Shown here piece by piece: positions 55,817 to 63,423 of a DNA stretch of 64,000 nucleotides. Made by a program: the position numbers and the translations under genes. Below the pieces are notes generated by a model. It was not told the origin of the DNA. It saw nothing but the letters and a program-made list of their open reading frames with translations, and made no database searches. Source of the DNA: SZUA-36 sp963759155 (GTDB taxonomy: Bacteria; Pseudomonadota; Gammaproteobacteria; Xanthomonadales; SZUA-36). The stretch's first letter is position 1. Each line of letters begins with the position of its first letter. The stretch covers positions 62,001 to 126,000 of the forward strand of contig CAVWXX010000016.1 in the NCBI GenBank assembly GCA_963759155.1, read 5' to 3'.

Positions 55817-56743
55817 CTAATCCTTTCTTACATAGCGTTTCTCAAGTCTTGCCGGTATGGGAATCTGGCAGATATCCAGTACTTTGGGCGGTTTATGGTG
55901 GAAAAATTTTTGCTTGCGGTTACGACGCTCCTCGATCATTTTTTTGAAGCCATCACTGTTGGTATCCGCCACATAGATATCCGGTCGTTGTTCTGAATCA
56001 ATATTTGATGCCAGTCGCATACGTTTGATCCAGGTTCGATCAAGATCCTTTTCAATAATGCCGTTTTCAAGGGCGGGGCCGCGCTTGATGCGTTGCACCA
56101 CGTCCATTCCCCAAACCACACGCCCGAATACCGTCAGGTTGCGATCCAGGTAACGTGGCGCCTGTCCGATGACAATGTAGAAATCGGTGCCGCCGCTATC
56201 AGGGTCTTCATTGCGTGCCATGGCAACGATGCCGGGGCACTGGGTCAGCCAGGCTTTGCCGCCCTTTTTCTCATCGCGCGCAGCGGGGAAGCCGTCAATA
56301 AAGCCGGTGTAGGCGGCAAACATGTCGCCGGTTTGAACCGGTGTCCATGACATCGGTTTCCAGTTTTTTGCCTGTTCCTTGTCAGCCGGCTTAAGCGGCC
56401 AATCGATTTCGAACTCAGCTTTGAGTGCCTTGGCAATCGTGCTTCCGTCGATATCGCTCTCATCGCCGCCCTGTGCAACAAAGCCATCAATGACCCGGTA
56501 AAAACTGGTGCCGCGGTAAAACTGATCTTCCATTAACAATTTGAGCTGTTTGACTGTTTTTGGGGCAAAGGTCGGGTTCAGCTGGATCACGACCAGGCCT
56601 TCCTGTAGTTCGAGGTAGACGGTGTTTTCAGGATCCAGCGCATTCCAGATCAGGTCGTCCTGTGCGAAACCTGAAATCGAAATGGCCAACAAACCAGCCA
56701 TGAGGAACCGGCGCAGGCCGGGGAAAGGGGGTGGTTTGAACAT
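55817..56743 (-). CDS. Secreted cyclophilin-type peptidyl-prolyl isomerase
   Basis: 308 residues from the ATG at 56743 (an ATG at 56761 adds six residues). A signal peptide ends SISGFAQDD. The cyclophilin domain has GTSFYRVIDGFVAQGG (catalytic Arg) and a large loop containing GGKAWLTQCPGIVAMARNEDPDSGGTDFYIVIGQ, then LTVFGRVVWGMDVVQRI. The charged C-terminal tail (KKMIEERRNRKQKFFHH) is unusual. This is the second secreted cyclophilin in the window, separate from the one at 43.5 kb. Confidence 0.92.
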   Translation of the reverse strand: MFKPPPFPGLRRFLMAGLLAISISGFAQDDLIWNALDPENTVYLELQEGLVVIQLNPTFAPKTVKQLKLLMEDQFYRGTSFYRVIDGFVAQGGDESDIDGSTIAKALKAEFEIDWPLKPADKEQAKNWKPMSWTPVQTGDMFAAYTGFIDGFPAARDEKKGGKAWLTQCPGIVAMARNEDPDSGGTDFYIVIGQAPRYLDRNLTVFGRVVWGMDVVQRIKRGPALENGIIEKDLDRTWIKRMRLASNIDSEQRPDIYVADTNSDGFKKMIEERRNRKQKFFHHKPPKVLDICQIPIPARLEKRYVRKD

Positions 56744-56834
56744 AATGTCACCGGTATTCATGTGCGTACCGGTAACATTCTAATTGAAATGACCCGAGGT
56801 TTCTTAAACCTCTATAAAGCAGGTCAATCAAAAA

Positions 56835-57200
56835 TCAGGGCATTTGAATCTTGTTGTTTTCTCTGCCGGGAACAACGATAGAGGATGCCTGCTGACGCTG
56901 CATTTCTTTCAGTTCTTCCATGGTGCGTTCAACCGCAAGCTTTGCTGCCTCACCAAAACCGGCGACCGCGCCTTCCAGTGTTTCGGTTTCAATCTCGAAT
57001 GACAGGGGTAAAGCACCACCCGGTGTCATGATTTGCGTGGAACCGACAAACTGAACCTGGCGACTGCTATCCTGTTCACCCTCAAGTGTGACCGGGGTCA
57101 ACTTGCGGATCGAGCCGATCTTGCCATCGGTAAAAACCTCTTCGCGGGTTAAAGCTGTCACATCCATTTCAATTTCTGGGGCGTTATCCATCTGACTCAT
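56835..57200 (-). CDS. Conserved hypothetical small acidic protein
   Basis: 121 residues from the ATG at 57200, which has an AGGAAAA site nine bases upstream; the ATG two codons earlier overlaps that site. No signal or membrane segment. The body is a beta-rich N-terminal part (about 25-80) and a C-terminal amphipathic helix (about 85-112, EAAKLAVERTMEELKEMQRQQ). No family recognised. It lies 73 bases from the cyclophilin gene on the same strand. Confidence 0.65.
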   Translation of the reverse strand: MSQMDNAPEIEMDVTALTREEVFTDGKIGSIRKLTPVTLEGEQDSSRQVQFVGSTQIMTPGGALPLSFEIETETLEGAVAGFGEAAKLAVERTMEELKEMQRQQASSIVVPGRENNKIQMP

Positions 57201-57393
57201 AATCATTTTCCTGTGTTTGCAAAGTAATCACGTGGGGTCAGTGGGTGGAAAAGACAACCAGCTTGGTATGGCACGGGGTTTGTAGGCGTACTTTAACCGG
57301 CAAGCGGATTGCCACACCTCCGTCATGCTGTTGGTGTACCATTGTTTATCTAATGAAATCGCAGCGTGTTGTTGAAATCGGGAACAAAAGTGC

Positions 57394-57810
57394 ATGAATA
57401 GTGACGTGAAAGGTAAAGTACTGGGTGTTGGCGGTGTGTTTTTCCGCTCACCAGATCCGGGCAAACTGGCCGACTGGTACAGGGAAACACTGGGGCTGGA
57501 AATCGAGAATTGGGGCGCCACTCATGGCACCAGCTTTTCACCTGAAGCCATGCCAACGAATTCTTTCACGGTATGGAGTGCGTTCGCTGCGGACACCGAG
57601 TATTTTGGCAATCGTCGCCAGGCTTTTATGATCAACCTGATTGTCGATGATCTTGATGCCGCCCTTGCCAATGTCCGGGCTGCCGGCGGTAAGGTGATTC
57701 CGGAGAAAGAGGAACATGATTTTGGCCGCTTTGGCTGGATCGTGGATCCCGATGGTAACCGGGTCGAGTTGTGGGAACCTCCTGAGAAAATGCCGGAAGT
57801 GACTGAGTGA
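57394..57810 (+). CDS. VOC/glyoxalase-fold protein
   Basis: 138 residues of the vicinal oxygen chelate fold: two beta-alpha-beta3 units, the first from GVGGVFFRSPDPGKLADWYRETLGL, the second with FMINLIVDDLDAALANVRAAGGKV and the ending DPDGNRVELWEPPE, in which the late Glu is a typical metal ligand. The exact reaction is not known. Its stop codon overlaps the start of slyX (GTGA). Confidence 0.85.
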   Translation: MNSDVKGKVLGVGGVFFRSPDPGKLADWYRETLGLEIENWGATHGTSFSPEAMPTNSFTVWSAFAADTEYFGNRRQAFMINLIVDDLDAALANVRAAGGKVIPEKEEHDFGRFGWIVDPDGNRVELWEPPEKMPEVTE

Positions 57811-58031
57811 GCCAGACTTTAGAAACGCTGGGCAGGCGTGTCGATGAACTCGAAAGCCAGTTGGCGTTCCAGGATGAGCTCATCGAGAGTCTGAATACAA
57901 CGGTTGCCAGGCAGGACCGTGAAATCCTCGAGTTAAAGCACCAGTTCAGCCGCCTGTCCGAACGCTTGAAAGAGATTGGTGACGCCGCCCCTGGTGCCGC
58001 GCCGCAGGATGAAACGCCACCTCATTATTGA
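57807..58031 (+). CDS. slyX: SlyX family protein
   Basis: 74 residues from a GTG that overlaps the previous stop by four bases. The whole is a short coiled coil: LETLGRRVDELESQLAFQDELIESLNTTVARQDREI, then a Pro-rich end QDETPPHY typical of SlyX. Role unknown. The GTG and overlap indicate translational coupling to the VOC gene. Confidence 0.93.
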   Translation: MSQTLETLGRRVDELESQLAFQDELIESLNTTVARQDREILELKHQFSRLSERLKEIGDAAPGAAPQDETPPHY

Positions 58032-58140
58032 GTGCCTGGTGTCCGACCCCTGATCCCCGGGCTTTTCACAGACCGGGCCACTAGCGGGCCTGTGTTGTTG
58101 AAAGGTCATGCTGAATGTATTCGCAGCAACGGCTAACCAG

Positions 58141-59136
58141 CTACATCGGTATTTGTATCGGCTCTTCCTGCATCCGGCCCAGCTGTTCTCTTAAACCAAG
58201 TATCAAATCTTCCCAGTAACGCGGTTCTCCGAACCATGGAAATGCAATGGGAAAGGCCGGATCCTGCCAGCGTTTTGCCAGCCAGGCGGCATGGTGCAGC
58301 ATACGCAGGGTGCGTAGCGCTTCTATCAGGTTCAGTTCACGACGGTTAAAGTGATGAAACTGGGTGTATCCCTCCAGCACGTCCTTCATCTGTTCGGCCA
58401 TTTCAAAGTTATCACCCGATAGCAGCATCCAAAGATCCTGTATGGCCGGACCACTACGACAATCATCAAGATCGACAAAAAGTGGACCATCGCGCCACAG
58501 GATATTGCCGGGGTGGCAATCGCCATGCAGGCGGATTTTGCTGTATGCACCCGCACGTTCGAATGATGCCTCAATTGACATCATCAAGTCGGCGGCCAGG
58601 CTGGAGAATGCAGTTTCCAGGTGTGGTGGCAGCCAGCGTCCTTCAAGTAATTCCCTGACGGCCCGGTGACCAAAGCTTTCAACCGTCAACTCCGGCCGTG
58701 TCTGGAAAGCTTTTTCCGCCCCAACGGCGTGAATCCGTCCAAGGAAACGCCCCAGCCAGACACGGGTATTCTTTTGATCCAGTTCCGGTGCGTGCCCGCC
58801 ATGACGCTTGAACATGGCAAACCTGAAACCGTCGAATTCATGCAGGCTTTGACCGTTGATAACCATGGGTGGTACCAGCGGTATTTCCGCATCCGCGATT
58901 TCGAGGGCAAAGGTATGTTCTTCAAGAATTTGTTCATTGCTCCAGCGACCAGGCCGGTAAACCTTGGTGATGAGTGGCTCGGCGTCTTCGATACCCACCT
59001 GGTAGACCCGGTTTTCATAGCTGTTCAAGGCCAGCAGGCGTCCGTCACAGAGTAGACCAATAGACTCAACGACCCTGATCAGTTCTTCCGGATCCAGGCG
59101 GTAGTAGGGTGTGAGATGGTCGTCTGATTGCTGCAT
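58141..59136 (-). CDS. srkA: Stress response serine/threonine kinase A (YihE)
   Basis: 331 residues, the usual length. It is a choline-kinase-fold enzyme with the catalytic loop RLHGDCHPGNILW and metal-binding DLDDCRSGP. The N-terminal LALNSYENRVYQVG is the SrkA signature. It protects from stress by an unknown phosphorylation route, counteracting MazEF in E. coli. It is convergent with slyX, and the 109-base gap has only a CG-rich inverted-repeat-like stretch. Confidence 0.95.
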   Translation of the reverse strand: MQQSDDHLTPYYRLDPEELIRVVESIGLLCDGRLLALNSYENRVYQVGIEDAEPLITKVYRPGRWSNEQILEEHTFALEIADAEIPLVPPMVINGQSLHEFDGFRFAMFKRHGGHAPELDQKNTRVWLGRFLGRIHAVGAEKAFQTRPELTVESFGHRAVRELLEGRWLPPHLETAFSSLAADLMMSIEASFERAGAYSKIRLHGDCHPGNILWRDGPLFVDLDDCRSGPAIQDLWMLLSGDNFEMAEQMKDVLEGYTQFHHFNRRELNLIEALRTLRMLHHAAWLAKRWQDPAFPIAFPWFGEPRYWEDLILGLREQLGRMQEEPIQIPM

Positions 59137-59292
59137 GATTTTTGTCTACACCAGGTCGAGCTAATTGGGGTCCGGATATTCACTTATAGGATACCCCTTG
59201 TGAGTGGTAAAAGGCGGGATACTTCACATTCACCCTTTTGAGTATCTCCGTTTGGCAGTAGAATGGATTATCAAAGCCAAGGTTTACCTTCC

Positions 59293-60126
59293 ATGACCAA
59301 CAAAACCACAAATCTTGCACTTTTTTGCGATTTTGAAAATATCGCACTCGGTGTACGTGACGCGCAATATGCACGTTTTGATATTAAGGAAGTACTGGAG
59401 CGACTGCTGGTAAAAGGCAATATCGTGGTCAAGAAGGCCTATTGTGACTGGGATCGCTACAAGGCTTTTAAGGCGGACATGCATGAGGCCTCTTTCGAAT
59501 TGATTGAGATACCACATTTACGTCAGTCCGGTAAGAATTCGGCCGATATTCGCATGGTAGTTGATGCACTGGACCTTTGTTACACCAAGTCCCATGTCGA
59601 TACCTTCGTGGTGATTTCAGGTGATTCCGACTTTTCACCCCTGGTCTCAAAGCTTCGTGAGAACAACAAGATTGTTATTGGTGTCGGTGTCAAAGAGTCA
59701 ACTTCTAACCTGCTGATCGCCAACTGCGATGAGTTCATCTATTACGATGACATTGTTCGTCAGACTGAGCGTCGAAAACCCGTAAAGAAGAAGACCAACG
59801 ACAAGAAGGAAAAGACCGATGATGTCCCGGCGGGTACGGGTACGGGTACAGGTACAGGTAAGCGTCAACAACGTGCGGAACAGGCTTTTGAATGGGTGCT
59901 GGAGACGCTGGATGATGTGTTCAGCGATCGTGACCCGGAGGAAAAAGTCTGGGGCTCAATGGTCAAGCAAACCCTGAAGCGGCGTAAACCCGGTTTTAAC
60001 GAGCGCTACCACGGTTTTCGCTCTTTCAGTGAATTGCTGGAACAGATGAAAGAGAAAAACATGGTTACGTTGGCGCATGATAAAAAATCAGGCGGGTATA
60101 TCATCACCGATTACGTCGGCTCCTGA
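59293..60126 (+). CDS. NYN-domain RNase-like protein with C-terminal LOTUS domain
   Basis: 277 residues from the ATG at 59293. The NYN/LabA (PIN-like) domain at about 1-160 keeps the acidic residues FCDFENIAL, SADIRMVVDALDL and ISGDSDFSPLV expected of an active RNase. A charged linker (about 170-205) contains (GT)4-5, encoded by a tandem repeat. The C-terminal part (about 205-275, EWVLETLDDVFSD through GGYIITDY) is an OST-HTH/LOTUS domain that binds RNA. It probably cleaves or recognises RNA. Confidence 0.9.
   Translation: MTNKTTNLALFCDFENIALGVRDAQYARFDIKEVLERLLVKGNIVVKKAYCDWDRYKAFKADMHEASFELIEIPHLRQSGKNSADIRMVVDALDLCYTKSHVDTFVVISGDSDFSPLVSKLRENNKIVIGVGVKESTSNLLIANCDEFIYYDDIVRQTERRKPVKKKTNDKKEKTDDVPAGTGTGTGTGKRQQRAEQAFEWVLETLDDVFSDRDPEEKVWGSMVKQTLKRRKPGFNERYHGFRSFSELLEQMKEKNMVTLAHDKKSGGYIITDYVGS
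59833..59860 (+). repeat. GGTAC-type tandem repeat in the NYN linker
   Basis: About four to five units of GGTACG/GGTACA encode alternating Gly-Thr in the linker of the NYN gene. The unit is six bases, so a change of copy number keeps the frame and alters linker length. Confidence 0.8.
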
Positions 60127-60184
60127 GGCCAATGACTTAATTCTCAAACGACCACTTTAAACCTGTATCCCGGGGGAGTTACTC

Positions 60185-60727
60185 ATGTTATTCAGAAAGC
60201 TAGTTGGATTGGTTGCCCTATTGGGGCTGGCTTGTAATGTATTTGCAGCAGAATCACACACGGGGCCGGTGATCGAATCTTTCGGTCCTGTTTATGATGT
60301 GCCTGCCGGTTCCTGGAACCTTGAACCGGATACACATTACAAGGTATCCATGGATGTATCCAAAACGGCGGATTTCAGCAGTGATTTAAATCGGCGCCTT
60401 GAATCAGCGGCCCGTTTTATGAACCTGCACGCCAGGAATGGAATTGACCCCAAAAATATAGAGTTTGCCATCGTTGTGCACGGGTCTGCAGGCAAAGACC
60501 TGTTGAAGGATGCGGCCTATGAAGCCCGCTTTGATGAGCCAAATCCCAACACGGCGATGCTGGCCGCCCTGCATGAGGCTGGTGTGAAGATATACCTGTG
60601 TGGCCAGACAGCTGTGCATCGGGGTTTTGCCACTGAAGACCTGAACCCGGCAGTAAGCCTGGCGCTTTCGGCCATGACAGCACATGTGCGCTTACAATCA
60701 GAAGGTTATACCTTGATTCCCTTTTAA
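60185..60727 (+). CDS. DsrE/F-like secreted protein
   Basis: 180 residues with a signal peptide (1-21, ending NVFAA). The mature fold is DsrE-like, with YKVSMDVSKTADFSSDLNRRLESAARFMNLHA (helix 1), IEFAIVVHGSAGKDLL and the late VKIYLCGQTAVHRGF whose Cys (CGQ) is the sulfur-carrier position. It is secreted, unlike the cytoplasmic DsrEFH complex, so a periplasmic redox or sulfur role is possible. A terminator follows at 60797. Confidence 0.88.
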   Translation: MLFRKLVGLVALLGLACNVFAAESHTGPVIESFGPVYDVPAGSWNLEPDTHYKVSMDVSKTADFSSDLNRRLESAARFMNLHARNGIDPKNIEFAIVVHGSAGKDLLKDAAYEARFDEPNPNTAMLAALHEAGVKIYLCGQTAVHRGFATEDLNPAVSLALSAMTAHVRLQSEGYTLIPF

Positions 60728-60789
60728 CCCGAACATCAACCGGGATACCGGTACAATGTTCGGGTCAGCCCCATCTCTTTTCGCAGGCA

Positions 60790-60824
60790 AAAAAAAGACC
60801 CGTTAAAAAACGGGTCCTTTTTCT
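60790..60824. terminator. Bidirectional hairpin terminator
   Basis: GACCCGTT (60797-60804) pairs with AACGGGTC (60809-60816) around an AAAA loop. On the plus strand it is followed by CTTTTTCTT, which ends the DsrE gene. On the minus strand it is followed by eight T, which is a very strong terminator for a transcript from that side. Confidence 0.88.
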
Positions 60825-61110
60825 TGGCGGGCGATTGGTGGTTTTTAAGCCCAGTTGCCCGCACTCCCCTATTTAGATCAGTCCGACAATCCCCATTGCC
60901 CATCTGATCAACCCTTGCTTGTCCCCCAAGCTCATAACTTTCCCGTAACGACCCATTTCCCTGGGTCTGACGTCTTCAGTGGTTGCCGTTGGAACAACCC
61001 TTTCGCAAGCTGTCGTTGGCACAGCTCCGTCACAGGTGGTGACAAACATCCTTGTCCATAATTTGTATGGTTCAAGAACGAAGATTTCTGTCATGGACGT
61101 CGATCTTCAC
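60797..61110 (-). ncRNA. Probable sigma54-driven small transcript
   Basis: A perfect sigma54 promoter at 61135-61120 points into this stretch, and a strong minus-strand terminator ends it near 60797, so a transcript of about 310 bases is defined by its two ends. Near its 3' end, GCGGGCAACTGG-type arms (60851-60862 with 60827-60838) form a stem just before the terminator. A 73-codon frame lies inside it (61094 to 60873). I cannot match the RNA to any known family. It may be a regulatory RNA, an mRNA for a small protein, or both. The 551-base gap (60728-61279) holds nothing else. Confidence 0.5.
60873..61094 (-). CDS. Possible 73-residue protein in the sigma54 unit
   Basis: ATG at 61094, 16 bases after the inferred transcription start. 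It has no recognised domain, two Cys, a mixed hydrophobic C-terminal end (RWAMGIVGLI) and no signal peptide. The ribosome site is weak (GGGTGA, ten or more bases upstream). Codon use includes several AGG and AGA Arg codons, unlike neighbouring genes, which argues against translation. Listed because the promoter and terminator bracket it. Confidence 0.25.
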   Translation of the reverse strand: MTEIFVLEPYKLWTRMFVTTCDGAVPTTACERVVPTATTEDVRPREMGRYGKVMSLGDKQGLIRWAMGIVGLI

Positions 61111-61119
61111 CCTTATTAA

Positions 61120-61135
61120 TGCAAGGATTGTGCCA
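61120..61135 (-). promoter_or_regulatory. Sigma54 (RpoN) promoter
   Basis: On the minus strand the 16 bases read TGGCACAATCCTTGCA, an exact match to TGGCAC-N5-TTGCA, with C before the -24 element as in the consensus. The -24 GG is at 61134-61133 and the -12 GC at 61122-61121. The start would be near 61110. RpoN promoters need an enhancer-binding protein upstream; the inverted repeats at 61171-61198 and 61244-61260 are in the right place. Confidence 0.8.
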
Positions 61136-61170
61136 GCATGGGAAGGTTCTTGTAATTGTCTTTTAGATCA

Positions 61171-61198
61171 ACAAGATACCTGTTTTCAGGTATCTTGT
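61171..61198. repeat. Perfect 12-bp inverted repeat, possible enhancer site or terminator
   Basis: ACAAGATACCTG (61171-61182) and CAGGTATCTTGT (61187-61198) form a perfect stem with a TTTT loop, followed by TTTTAG on the plus strand. No plus-strand gene precedes it, so a terminator role is weak. It lies about 75 bases upstream of the sigma54 start, where an enhancer-binding protein could bind. A 17-base palindrome (CTGACAA-ATA-TTGTCAG) is at 61244-61260. Confidence 0.5.
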
Positions 61199-61279
61199 TT
61201 TAGGTCTGGCGAGGAATAGCGTTTGACGCTATTGGTAACGCAACTGACAAATATTGTCAGTCAAAAAACGTCACACAGC

Positions 61280-62197
61280 TTATAAGTGACTCAACCAGTT
61301 GCGTTTGTCTTCTGTTTCGCCGGTGAAGAGCCCGAAAAACTCAGATTGAATACGTTTTGTCACGGGACCGCAGCCACCATTGCCAATGGTGATGTGGTCG
61401 ATCTGGCGAATCGGTGTTACTTCAACCGCGGTACCAGTGAAAAATGCCTCATCGGCGCCGTAGAGTTGTTCACGAGACAAGGTTTGCTCCTTTACTTCAT
61501 AACCCAGATCGGCTGCCAGTGAGAAGGCAGTATCACGGGTGATGCCGCTTAGGATGGAAGCAGAGGCTGGTGGTGTAAGGATTTTTCCATTCTTGACCAG
61601 GAAGAGGTTTTCGCCAGCCCCTTCGCTGAGTAAGCCATCACGACCCAGCGCGATACCTTCGTCAAAGCCCCGGTCCTTGGCCTCAAAACCAATCAACTGG
61701 CTGGACAGGTAGTTCCCGCCGGCCTTGGCGCCAGTAGGAACCGTATTGGGCGCCAGGCGTTGCCAGGAGGTGATACAGGCCCGTATACCATTTTTCAGGC
61801 CTTCTTCACCAAGGTAGGCACCCCAGGAATCCACCATGATGGACACATCGACTGCATCCATGTTCTTGGGAATGACGCCCAGACCACAATTGCCACGGGC
61901 AACCAGTGGCCGAATGTAGGCAGATTCAAGGCCGGTACTACGCACCGCTTCAAAACAGGCCTCACGCAATTCTTCAAAGCTGTAGCGGATTGGAATCCTG
62001 TAAATTGAAGCGGAATAATATAAACGCTTCAAATGTTCATCGAGGCGGAAAAATGCCGGACCCTGTGGTGTTTTGTACGCACGAATCCCCTCAAATACCG
62101 AGGAACCGTAGTGCAACGCATGACTCAGGACATGAACCGTGCAATCTTCAAAATTGCGCATTTCACCGTTGAACCAGATTTTGTATTTAATACCCAT
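61280..62197 (-). CDS. ilvE: Branched-chain amino acid aminotransferase
   Basis: 305 residues from the ATG at 62197; the start at 62251 adds 18 codons not seen in the family. Fold-type IV PLP enzyme. TGAKAGGNYLSSQ holds the PLP Lys, with the upstream HYGSSVFEGIRAYKT and the later LSEGAGENLFLVK and GITRDTAF. It catalyses the last step of Val, Leu and Ile synthesis. Not in an operon with ilvD. Confidence 0.96.
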   Translation of the reverse strand: MGIKYKIWFNGEMRNFEDCTVHVLSHALHYGSSVFEGIRAYKTPQGPAFFRLDEHLKRLYYSASIYRIPIRYSFEELREACFEAVRSTGLESAYIRPLVARGNCGLGVIPKNMDAVDVSIMVDSWGAYLGEEGLKNGIRACITSWQRLAPNTVPTGAKAGGNYLSSQLIGFEAKDRGFDEGIALGRDGLLSEGAGENLFLVKNGKILTPPASASILSGITRDTAFSLAADLGYEVKEQTLSREQLYGADEAFFTGTAVEVTPIRQIDHITIGNGGCGPVTKRIQSEFFGLFTGETEDKRNWLSHL

Positions 62198-62446
62198 TTC
62201 GTTTAATTCCGTTTTATGCTTTCGCGTTTGAAGTGCCCAGTATCCAACCATGTAGTGGCCAGTTCAAGTAACATTTGCAGTGTATTTGACGCATATCATT
62301 CCAGCCGTCCTGGAAAGGAAATATTTGTGTATTTCAGGTGGCTCAGCGCGGCTGGCATGGACGCTGATGCATTGTTGTTATCGCTAATCAATGCCAGAAT
62401 GATTGACTTGACTGACAAAGCACAACGAAACATTCAGAAGCAATAA

Positions 62447-63361
62447 ATGAACCGGGAATCACACCATCATCACCATCACGCCGCACCGGATTACAACCGG
62501 GCTTTTGCAGTTGGCGTAGCACTCAATGTGATTTTCGTGCTGGTCGAGGTCTTTTATGGCGTGATGGCCAACTCACTGGCATTGATCACCGATGCGGGTC
62601 ATAACCTGAGTGACGTGATGGGTTTGTTGCTGGCATGGGGGGCTAATTACCTCGCCGGCAAACAACCATCAGCGCGACGGACTTACGGCTACTCCCGCGC
62701 CACTATCCTGGCCTCCATGTTCAGTGGCTTCCTGTTGCTGGCGGCTGTTTCGGTCATCAGTTGGGAGGCCATTAACCGGTTTTTCACGCCTTCAGAACCT
62801 GTCGGTCAGACCATCATGGTGGTAGCCGGCATCGGTGTATTGATCAATGCGGTTACCGCCTGGTTGTTTGTTTCCGGAAAGGATCATGACCTCAATATAC
62901 GTGGTGCCTATCTGCACATGGCGGCCGATGCGCTGGTGTCACTCGGTGTGGTCGTATCCGGGTTTGTGATCTGGAAGTTCGGCTTGAAATGGTTTGACCC
63001 GTTGAGCAGCCTTTTGATCGCAGTGGTCATTTTCTGGTCTACCTGGGGCTTGTTACGTGACTCGCTCAACCTGGCCATTGATGGGGTACCACGTAGTGTA
63101 GACCCAACAGCGGTACGCGATTGGTTATCTGCCCAAACGGGTGTTGATGGTATGCATGACCTGCATATCTGGCCCATCAGCACGACCGAGACTGCCTTGA
63201 CTGCTCACCTGCTGATGTCCAACCCGCCAAAAAATGATGAGTTTCTTCATTACCTGGCATTACAGCTGCAGGAAAGGTTCAAAATTTCACACGCGACATT
63301 CCAGATTGAGCGGGGTGATGATGAACTCACCTGTAAGCAGTCGCACAATTGCGCTGAATGA
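62447..63361 (+). CDS. Cation diffusion facilitator (ZitB/CzcD type)
   Basis: 304 residues. The N terminus has a natural run of six His (residues 6-11). Six membrane helices follow (about 18-210), with HNLSD (metal-site His and Asp in helix 2), a matching HMAADALVS in helix 5, and a C-terminal ferredoxin-like domain (about 215-295). It exports Zn2+, Cd2+ or Co2+ in exchange for H+. The His run may bind metal in the cytoplasm. The final DELTCKQSHNC adds two Cys and a His. Confidence 0.92.
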   Translation: MNRESHHHHHHAAPDYNRAFAVGVALNVIFVLVEVFYGVMANSLALITDAGHNLSDVMGLLLAWGANYLAGKQPSARRTYGYSRATILASMFSGFLLLAAVSVISWEAINRFFTPSEPVGQTIMVVAGIGVLINAVTAWLFVSGKDHDLNIRGAYLHMAADALVSLGVVVSGFVIWKFGLKWFDPLSSLLIAVVIFWSTWGLLRDSLNLAIDGVPRSVDPTAVRDWLSAQTGVDGMHDLHIWPISTTETALTAHLLMSNPPKNDEFLHYLALQLQERFKISHATFQIERGDDELTCKQSHNCAE

Positions 63362-63423
63362 AGACCCGGAAGTTTACTGATAACCTTCGGTTAAATGAAT
63401 AGACACGGACAGAGGAGAGCCTG

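Noticed and set aside
59833..59860. Short tandem repeats as a CRISPR array
   Set aside because: Six-base units without spacers inside a coding frame; no array-like repeats occur anywhere in the window.
60855..61061. 68-codon open frame on the plus strand in the gap before ilvE
   Set aside because: Proline- and cysteine-rich with no ribosome site; the promoter and terminator evidence favours the minus strand.
62216..62446. 76-codon open frame on the plus strand before the CDF gene
   Set aside because: Overlaps neither a family nor a ribosome site, starts near the ilvE start on the other strand, and has low-complexity composition; it ends right where the CDF ATG begins, most likely the CDF leader.
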